Shown here: piece by piece, positions 9,703 to 16,463 of the stretch
Layout: the number at the start of each line of letters is the position of its first letter
How positions within the stretch are numbered: position 1 is the stretch's first letter
From: Alphaproteobacteria bacterium
Lineage (GTDB): Bacteria; Pseudomonadota; Alphaproteobacteria; GCA-2731375
Reading direction: 5' to 3'
DNA: 38,122 bases
Assembly (NCBI GenBank): GCA_030747035.1
Contig: JASLLM010000012.1
Span: forward strand, 1-38,122
Made by a program: the position numbers and the translations under genes
The notes under the pieces: generated by a model
Databases searched by the model: none
What the model was told of the DNA's origin: nothing
What the model saw: the letters and a program-made list of their open reading frames with translations, nothing else

Positions 9703-10845
9703 ATGGACAGCCGAATTTGCGAAATGCTGGGAATAGAATTCCCCCTGGTGGCGTTCAGCCATTGCCGCGATGTTGTGGTCGAGGTCAGTAAGGCCGGCGG
9801 CTTTGGCGTCTTCGGCGCCGCCACCATCTCGGCCGAGCAGTTGGAAATCGAGCTGAGCTGGATCGACGATCATATCGACGGCAAACCCTATGGCGTCGAT
9901 TTGATCCTGCCCAACACATACACCGGCAAGGGGGAAGAAAAATCGTCCCAGGATCTCCTCGCCATGCTGCCCGAGGGGCATAAGAATTTCGTCAATGAGA
10001 TCCTGGAATCCCACGGCGTGCCCGCCGATGACGTGAACGACGCGGCACGCCTGGAAAGCATGGAATTCGCCTCGAACCTGAGTATCGAGGGCGCGCAAGG
10101 CCATCTGGATGTCTGTTTCTCGCATCCCATCAAGCTGATCGCCAATGCCCTGGGCGTACCGCCGAAACCCATGTTGGCCATGGGCAAGCAGCATGGTGTC
10201 GCCGTGGCCGCCCTGGTCGGTGCCAAGTCCCACGCCATCAACCAGGTCCAGGCCGGCGTCGATATTCTGGTCGTCGCCGGCGGCGAGGCCGGCGGCCATT
10301 GCGGTGCCGTATCGACCATGGTGCTGGTGCCTGAAATCCACGAGGCCATTCAGGAGCATGGCGATACACCGATCCTGGCGGCCGGCGGCGTCGTCACGGG
10401 ACGGCAAATGGCGGCCTGCATGGCCATGGGTGCTTCCGGCGCCTGGACCGGATCGGTCTGGCTGACCACGGCGGAGGCGGAGACCAACCCGGTGGTCAAG
10501 GACAAGATGCTGGAGGCAAGCTCATCTGACACCGTGCGCTCCCGCAGCCGCACGGGCAAGTATACCCGCCAGCTCCGCTCCCCCTGGACCGATGCCTGGC
10601 AGCGCGACGATGCACCGGAACCCCTGGGCCTGCCCCTGCAGCGGATGCTGGCGCATCCGGCCCTGATGAAGGTGGATAAGCTGTCGCAAAGCGGCCACCA
10701 GGGCGCCAAGGACCTGGCGACTTATTATGTGGGCCAGGGCGTCGGCCTGATGAATGTCAGCCAATCCGCCGGCAGCGTGGTGCAGGATTTCAAGGAAGAT
10801 TTCATCAATGCCTACGAGCGGCTGTCCAAGGCCGTCGGCGCGTAA
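9703..10845 (+). CDS. Nitronate monooxygenase-like flavoprotein, copy 2
   Basis: Also 380 aa, closely similar to copy 1 throughout (MDSRICEMLGIEFPLVAFSHCRDVVVEVSKAGGFGVFGAA...). Confidence 0.88.
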   Translation: MDSRICEMLGIEFPLVAFSHCRDVVVEVSKAGGFGVFGAATISAEQLEIELSWIDDHIDGKPYGVDLILPNTYTGKGEEKSSQDLLAMLPEGHKNFVNEILESHGVPADDVNDAARLESMEFASNLSIEGAQGHLDVCFSHPIKLIANALGVPPKPMLAMGKQHGVAVAALVGAKSHAINQVQAGVDILVVAGGEAGGHCGAVSTMVLVPEIHEAIQEHGDTPILAAGGVVTGRQMAACMAMGASGAWTGSVWLTTAEAETNPVVKDKMLEASSSDTVRSRSRTGKYTRQLRSPWTDAWQRDDAPEPLGLPLQRMLAHPALMKVDKLSQSGHQGAKDLATYYVGQGVGLMNVSQSAGSVVQDFKEDFINAYERLSKAVGA

Positions 10846-10869
10846 ACCGGATTAGAGGGAGACGAGACC

Positions 10870-11670
10870 ATGTTGCAGCAGGCCCTAGACTTCAAGGCTG
10901 AAAACGATGCGCTTTACGAACTGCTGAAACCCCTAGGTGACGAGGACTTTGAACGCAAAACCCTGTTCAAGGATTGGACCATCAATGATGTCATGCAGCA
11001 TCTGCATTACTTCAACTATGCCGCCCATCTCTCCTTGGATGACGAGGACGGCATCCTGAAACTGCTGGCCGACCTGCGGGCGGCGGGCGAGGCGGGCGAG
11101 GAAATGGTGCCCTACACCGACCGCATGCTGGACGGCACCAAGGGCCAGGCCCTGCTGAAGCTGTGGCATGACTATTACAACAACATGATCGGCGACTATG
11201 AAGGCGTGGATCCGAAAAAGCGCCTGAAATGGGCCGGCCCGGACATGAGCGTCCTATCCTCCGTCACCGCCCGGCTGATGGAAACCTGGTCCCATGCGCA
11301 GGCGATCTACGATGTGCTGGGCGCGGTGCGCGAGGACAAGGACCACATCAAGAACGTGGTTGTGATCGGCAACAACACCTTTGGCTGGACCTTCATCAAC
11401 CGGGGCGAGGAAGTGCCGGAGGATCGGCCATATTTGAAACTAACCGCGCCGTCCGGCGAAATCTGGGAATTCAACGAGCCATCCGACAGTAACTACATTG
11501 AAGGCGCGGCCACGGAATTCGGCCAGGTCGTAACCCAATGCCGCAACATTGGCGACACGAACCTGAAGGTCGTGGGCGAGACGGCGAATAAATGGATGGC
11601 CGTGGCGCAATGTTTCGCCGGTCCGCCCCGTACGCCGCCCCCCGCCGGCGCCCGGCATATTCAGAAATAG
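10870..11670 (+). CDS. TIGR03084-like / mycothiol-maleylpyruvate-isomerase-fold family protein
   Basis: 266 aa; KTLFKDWTINDVMQHLHYFNYAAHLSLDD ... RLMETWSHAQAIYDVLG, a DinB/MDMPI-like metal-site pattern. RBS gagggagacgag before ATG. Confidence 0.7.
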   Translation: MLQQALDFKAENDALYELLKPLGDEDFERKTLFKDWTINDVMQHLHYFNYAAHLSLDDEDGILKLLADLRAAGEAGEEMVPYTDRMLDGTKGQALLKLWHDYYNNMIGDYEGVDPKKRLKWAGPDMSVLSSVTARLMETWSHAQAIYDVLGAVREDKDHIKNVVVIGNNTFGWTFINRGEEVPEDRPYLKLTAPSGEIWEFNEPSDSNYIEGAATEFGQVVTQCRNIGDTNLKVVGETANKWMAVAQCFAGPPRTPPPAGARHIQK

Positions 11671-11684
11671 AGAGGAAACCCATA

Positions 11685-12104
11685 GTGAAAACCAATAAAA
11701 TCAGTCACTTCGGCGTCTTGGTGCACGATGCGGATGCCGCCACCAAATTATGGACGGAATCTTTCGGCCTGCAAAAATTCGAGGATCGTAGGATCGAGGT
11801 GGAAGGCATTCGCAGCGTTTTTGTCTCCGTCGGCGGCACCTGGGACGAGATGGTCATCGAGATCATGGAACCCCTGGACAAATCCGACATGGACAACGCC
11901 CTGTCCAGGCGCCTGGCAAAGGTCGGCGAAGGCTTCTATCACGTCTGCCTGGAGGTCGAGGACGTGGAAGGCAGCGGCAAGGAGCTGGAAGCGCGCGGCA
12001 TGACCGTGCTGATGCGCGATCCCACCGAGCCCGGCGCCTCGGCCCGCTGGCTGGTGCATCCCAAGGATGCCAACGGCGTCATGGTGGAGTCCGTCAAGCG
12101 CTAG
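11685..12104 (+). CDS. VOC-family protein (methylmalonyl-CoA epimerase/glyoxalase-like)
   Basis: GTG start at 11685 after agaggaaac: VKTNKISHFGVLVHDADAATKLWTESFGLQ... GFYHVCLEVEDVEGSGKELEARG... WLVHPKDANGVMVESVKR. Confidence 0.8.
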   Translation: MKTNKISHFGVLVHDADAATKLWTESFGLQKFEDRRIEVEGIRSVFVSVGGTWDEMVIEIMEPLDKSDMDNALSRRLAKVGEGFYHVCLEVEDVEGSGKELEARGMTVLMRDPTEPGASARWLVHPKDANGVMVESVKR

Positions 12105-12118
12105 GCCCGGCAGATGCT

Positions 12119-12919
12119 TTAAGGCGCCGGCCACAGCGTATTGCTGCGGCCCCTGATGCGGTAGGCAAGCAGGCCAAGATATTCGTGCATGGCGGTGCCA
12201 ATGTATCGCAATCCAAGGCCGGGCTTGAAGCGCAGGGCAAAGCCGCCCTTGCCGGCAGACCTGGGCTGCGGCGGCGCGGCCACGACCGGCCAGCCCTGGG
12301 TTCGAAAGACCGCCATGGCCCGGGGCATGTGCCAGGCCGAGGTGACCAGCAGCCAACGCTCCCCTGCCGCCGGCTTCGCCAGGTCCCGGCCGAACACGGC
12401 ATTTTCATAGGTATCGAGGGAGGCGTTCTCCACCAGCAGACGGGACCGGTCGAAGCCCCGGCTGACCAGATAGTCGGCGATCAGCGGCCCCTCGCGCATC
12501 CCGTTCGCGCCCGCATTGCCGCCGCAGATCAACAGCCGTGCTTTTGGGTAGGCCCGGGCCAGTCGGATGAATTCAACCAATCTCGCAGCGGCGCTACCGG
12601 GCACCGCATGGCCGATTTGCCCGGAAATGTCGAGATTTACGGCTGAGCCCGAGAGCAGGACTATGCCGTCCACCGGCCCCGCCACGCCGGTCTCGATCGG
12701 TGCAAAACGATCGCTAAGGGGCGCCAGGGCCCATTCGCCGATGGGCAGAACCGCCACCGCCAGCAGAGCGAGCGTGACGATGCCCGTCAGCCAAGCGCCA
12801 AACCGGCGCCAACGTGACCATAGCAACAGGTTTGCCAGCAACAGCAGAATCAGTATCAAATTCAAGGGCTTGGCAATAATCCAGAAGATCTTTGCGGCAG
12901 TAAAAAACATTCTCTGCAT
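12119..12919 (-). CDS. DUF218 (YdcF/ElyC/SanA-like) membrane-anchored protein
   Basis: 266 aa; two N-terminal hydrophobic segments, then GIVLLSGSAVNL... YPKARLLICGGNAG... LVENASLDTYENAVFGRDL... WLLVTSAWHMPRAMAVFRTQGW. Confidence 0.85.
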   Translation of the reverse strand: MQRMFFTAAKIFWIIAKPLNLILILLLLANLLLWSRWRRFGAWLTGIVTLALLAVAVLPIGEWALAPLSDRFAPIETGVAGPVDGIVLLSGSAVNLDISGQIGHAVPGSAAARLVEFIRLARAYPKARLLICGGNAGANGMREGPLIADYLVSRGFDRSRLLVENASLDTYENAVFGRDLAKPAAGERWLLVTSAWHMPRAMAVFRTQGWPVVAAPPQPRSAGKGGFALRFKPGLGLRYIGTAMHEYLGLLAYRIRGRSNTLWPAP

Positions 12920-13090
12920 CTTTCCTTCGAATCACCCGGCGGCGGCCAATAATAGTGGAAACCCGGGCGCACATCTGCGTGTGAATGACGGGGCAAGAAT
13001 TCACATCGTCCGGCGGGCCGAAAAGGCTATGATGGCGGCGACATTTCTCCCCCATCCCGGACCCCACCGAAACAGAAAGTAAATTCCAGC

Positions 13091-14305
13091 ATGGCCGTTG
13101 ATGCCACCTCGGCGGAGCGCGAACCGCTTTACGCCTATCTGCGACTGGCGGCGGCGCTGACCCTGATGACCGTGGGAACGATTGGCATGTATGCCATCGT
13201 CGTCGCCCTGAAACCCATCGCCACGGAGTTCGGGGCGACGCGGTCCGCCGCCTCGGTTGCCTACGCGGTCACCATGATCGGTTTTGGCGCCGGCGGCATC
13301 ATGATGGGCCGCTGGTCAGACCGCGTCGGCGTGATGTGGCCCTGTCTTGCCGGCAGCCTCATGCTGGTGCTTGGTTTCGTGCTGGCGGCGTGGGCCGACA
13401 ACCTGTGGCAACTGTATCTGGCCCAGGGCCTATTGATCGGCGCGCTGGGCAACGCGGCGCTGTTCGCGCCCCTGGTTGCCGATACCACGTTGTGGTTTCA
13501 CCGCCGGCGCGGCATGGCCGTGGCCATCGTCGCCTCCGGCAATTACCTGGCCGGCGTGGTCTGGCCGCCCGTGGTGCAGTATTTCATCGACGCCTCGGAC
13601 TGGCGCGCCACCTATACCGGCATCGGTATATTCTGCCTGATCGTCATGCCGCCGCTTTGCCTGATGCTGCGCCGGCGGCCGCCGGCGGTTTTGGCGGCAG
13701 CAGCGGAGTCGGAGGTAACGGCGGCCCAGCCGCTTGGCCTGGCGCCCAACGGATTGCATGGACTGCTGTGTATCGCCGGCATCGCCTGTTGCGTCGCCAT
13801 GGCCATGCCCCAGGTTCATATCGTCGCCCATGCCACGGATCTTGGCCACGCGGCCCAGCGCGGGGCGGAAATGCTGGCCCTGATGCTGGCCACGGGGATT
13901 ATCAGCCGCCTGGCCTTCGGCTGGATTTCCGACCATATCGGCGGTTTGGCCACCTTGCTGCTGGGCGGCAGTTTGCAGGCGGCCATGCTGTTCCTGTTCA
14001 TGTTCGCCGAGGGTTTGAGCACGCTGTACCTGATGTCGGCGCTGTTTGGCTTGAGCCAGGGCGGCATCGTGCCCGCCTACGCCATCATCGTGCGGCGCTT
14101 TTTCGCCCCCGGCCAGGTCGGCTGGCGTATCGCCCTGGTGCTGTCCATGACCCTGCTGGGCATGGCCCTGGGCGGCTGGCTGGCTGGCCTGCTCTATGAC
14201 CTGACCGGATCCTACCGCATGGCCTTCATCAATGCGCTCGCCTTCAATCTGCTCAATATGGCGATCGCCGGGGCTCTGTTGCGGCGGGCCCGCCAGGCGT
14301 TATGA
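13091..14305 (+). CDS. MFS transporter (monocarboxylate/oxalate-formate-like)
   Basis: 404 aa, about 12 hydrophobic segments; GRWSDRVGVMWPCLAG, RRRGMAVAIVASGNYLAGVVWPPVVQYFID, SRLAFGWISDHIGGL. Confidence 0.88.
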   Translation: MAVDATSAEREPLYAYLRLAAALTLMTVGTIGMYAIVVALKPIATEFGATRSAASVAYAVTMIGFGAGGIMMGRWSDRVGVMWPCLAGSLMLVLGFVLAAWADNLWQLYLAQGLLIGALGNAALFAPLVADTTLWFHRRRGMAVAIVASGNYLAGVVWPPVVQYFIDASDWRATYTGIGIFCLIVMPPLCLMLRRRPPAVLAAAAESEVTAAQPLGLAPNGLHGLLCIAGIACCVAMAMPQVHIVAHATDLGHAAQRGAEMLALMLATGIISRLAFGWISDHIGGLATLLLGGSLQAAMLFLFMFAEGLSTLYLMSALFGLSQGGIVPAYAIIVRRFFAPGQVGWRIALVLSMTLLGMALGGWLAGLLYDLTGSYRMAFINALAFNLLNMAIAGALLRRARQAL

Positions 14306-14353
14306 TACGGGTCAACTGTCCATATCCTGGTGCCAATAGAAGGAGAATTCGCC

Positions 14354-14737
14354 ATGGCGGCTGAAAACGGTGTGCAGAAACTGGTTCTGGACCAGGTCGA
14401 GCTGGAACAGGTGGGCAAGGGCATGAGCCGTCGCCTGATCTGGGGCAGCGAGATGATGATGGCGCGGATCAGCCTGGCCGCCGGCACCTCCGTGCCCAAG
14501 CATCAGCATGCCAACGAGCAGATCACCTATCTGTTGGCGGGCGAGATGGATTTTCGCTTTGGCGAGGATGGCGGCGACCAGCGCCATATCGGCGCCGGAG
14601 AGATCCTGGTAATACCCGGCGACATGCCTCATGCGGCGGAGGTGCTGGCGGATGCGGAAGTGATTGAACTGTTTTCGCCGCCGCGTCAGGATTGGATCGA
14701 CGGCACGGACAGCTATCTGCGCAGCGCCGAGGACTAA
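14354..14737 (+). CDS. Cupin-domain protein
   Basis: ATG at 14354 after aaggagaattcgcc; AAGTSVPKHQHANEQITYLLAGEMDFRFG ... GEILVIPGDMPHAAEVLADAEVIELFSPPRQDW. Confidence 0.85.
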   Translation: MAAENGVQKLVLDQVELEQVGKGMSRRLIWGSEMMMARISLAAGTSVPKHQHANEQITYLLAGEMDFRFGEDGGDQRHIGAGEILVIPGDMPHAAEVLADAEVIELFSPPRQDWIDGTDSYLRSAED

Positions 14738-14764
14738 CGGCGCATTGCTTTTGGGGAGGCAAAG

Positions 14765-15298
14765 ATGATCAAGCCACAGCTTACGCACGTTGGCATCTAT
14801 GTTAACGATCTGGCCAACATGAAGCGCTTTTATACGGAAGTTTTCGGTCTTACGGTTACGGACCAGGGCGGCCCGCCGGACTTCCATCTGGACATGGTCT
14901 TCATGTCGGCCGATCCGGGGGAACATCATCAATTCGTCATGGTTGCCGACACCGAAAAGTCGGCGGCGAACATGGCACAGCAGATTTCGTTCCTGGTGCA
15001 ATCTCTGGACGAGATGCGCACCATGCACGATAGGATCGAGTCCGAGGGCCTGGCAATCAAGCGCATGGTCACGCACGGTAATGCCTGGTCGTTCTATTTC
15101 AACGACCCGGAAGACAATTATATTGAGGTCTATGCCCACACGCCCTGGCACATCCCACAGCCGGTGGGCGTGCCTTTTGATCTGAGCCAATCCGATCAGG
15201 AAATCATGGCCCAGACCGAGGCGCTGTGCCGGGACACCCAGGGTTTCACCAGCCGCGAGGAGCGGATCGCCGCCATGCGGGAGATGATCGGAAGTTAG
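14765..15298 (+). CDS. VOC-family (extradiol dioxygenase/glyoxalase-like) protein
   Basis: LTHVGIYVNDLANMKRFYTEVFGLTVTDQGG ... HQFVMVADTEKSA ... YFNDPEDNYIEVYAHTPWHI. Confidence 0.85.
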   Translation: MIKPQLTHVGIYVNDLANMKRFYTEVFGLTVTDQGGPPDFHLDMVFMSADPGEHHQFVMVADTEKSAANMAQQISFLVQSLDEMRTMHDRIESEGLAIKRMVTHGNAWSFYFNDPEDNYIEVYAHTPWHIPQPVGVPFDLSQSDQEIMAQTEALCRDTQGFTSREERIAAMREMIGS

Positions 15299-15339
15299 GA
15301 ACCAACTGAAGCTCGCACTGTTCGATGGGGGAATTGAAC

Positions 15340-16437
15340 ATGACAACGGTACTTTCTGATTTGGGGGAGTTCAGCGTGGATGCGGATGGGGGCGAAGGCC
15401 TGTGGCTGGGCGCCGGCGAGGCGGCGGCGGCGACGGGATGGAGCCTCAAACCCGAGGGACTATGCCGGGGCGACGTTTGCGTGCCCGTTCCCAACGACCG
15501 GGCGCAAGCTTTCGCCGCCGATGGCAAAGTCAATCTGGCCGCATTTTGGGACCATATGAGCATGCCCGCGGCGCATAGCCGGGAAGGCGACGTCTGGGCC
15601 CTGGGCGAAGCGTCGGCGGTCCGGGCCAATGACCTGCGTTCCCTGCAGGCTCCCGATTTCACCCTGCCGGACCTGAACGGCGTTGGACACAGCCTGTCGG
15701 ACCACCGCGGCAAGAAGGTTCTGCTGGCCACCTGGGCCTCCTGGTGAGGCTGCCGTAATGACTTGTCCGTGTGGCAAGAACTTTACAATGATCTGCAGGA
15801 GCAGGATTTCGTGGTCATCGCCGTGGCCATGGACAGCCGCGAGGATGCCGCCCGCCCCTGGATCGAGGCGGCGGCGCCGGCCTATCCGGCCCTGATCGAC
15901 CGGGATCACCGCCTGGCCGAACTCTACAACATGGTCAACGTACCCCAGGCGGCCTGGATCGATGAAAGCGGCCGCATTGTGCGGCCGGCGGAAAACGCCG
16001 GGGCCTACGAGGCCTTCCGCTCGCTGGATTTCGAAACCATGACGGTGCCGGAGGACAAGATGGCGACGGCGGCGGCGGCCAAGGCAACCTATGTCGACGC
16101 GGTTCGCGACTGGGTTTTGACCGGCCGGGACAGCAGCCATGTCTTCACCGCCGAGCAGGCCAGCGCCCGCACGGCTGTGCCCAGCGAGGAAATCGCCAGG
16201 GCCCATTGCCATTTCCGTCTGGGACAATTTCTGTTGCGTCATGACCGGGCGGAGGAAGGCAGGGAGCATCTGGCGGAGGCCTCGCGCCTGCACCCACGCT
16301 CGTGGAACATCTGGCGCCAGGCGGCGGAGGTCAACGACATGGGCCTGGCCGCCGGACCGGATTTCTGGGACCGGGTCAATGCCTTGGGCGATGACTATTA
16401 TTATCCGCCGGTGGATATGGCGGGCATGCCCAAATAG
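15340..16437 (+). CDS. Candidate selenoprotein: redoxin (TlpA/ResA-like) with WASW-U-GC active site; UGA at 15745-15747 read as selenocysteine
   Basis: Split into ORFs 15325-15747 and 15763-16437 in the track, both in one frame. Readthrough gives ...LQAPDFTLPDLNGVGHSLSDHRGKKVLLATWASW[U]GCRNDLSVWQELYNDLQEQDFVVIAVAMDSREDAARPWIEAAAPAYPALIDRDHRLAELYNMVNVPQAAWIDESGRIV..., a continuous thioredoxin-fold domain with UGA at the active-site Cys. ATG 15340 has RBS gggggaattgaac (alternative ATG 15325). Confidence 0.88.
15762..15778 (+). promoter_or_regulatory. Candidate bacterial SECIS hairpin of the redoxin gene
   Basis: CTTG-T-CC-GTGT-GG-CAAG: 4-bp stem, bulged U, 2-bp stem, GUGU loop, starting 15 nt after the UGA. 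Layout resembles the E. coli fdhF SECIS. Confidence 0.7.
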
Positions 16438-16463
16438 GGTCGCCCCCGGGCGCCGGGTGGCCT

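Noticed and set aside
8353-10407. Minus-strand ORFs of 349 and 332 aa with similar sequences
   Set aside because: They resemble each other only because they are antisense to the two duplicated NMO-like genes; no independent coding evidence.
14312-15346. 344-aa minus-strand ORF
   Set aside because: Antisense to the cupin and VOC genes, which have clear motifs and RBSs.
15745-15747. Redoxin TGA as a nonsense mutation, pseudogene, or UGA=Trp recoding
   Set aside because: Frame continues without other disruption for 229 codons, the UGA sits precisely at the catalytic Cys, a SECIS-like hairpin follows, and selD shows the same feature. UGA acts as a normal stop for other genes here (8529, 14305, 24031, 28795, 37961), so general UGA=Trp is unlikely.
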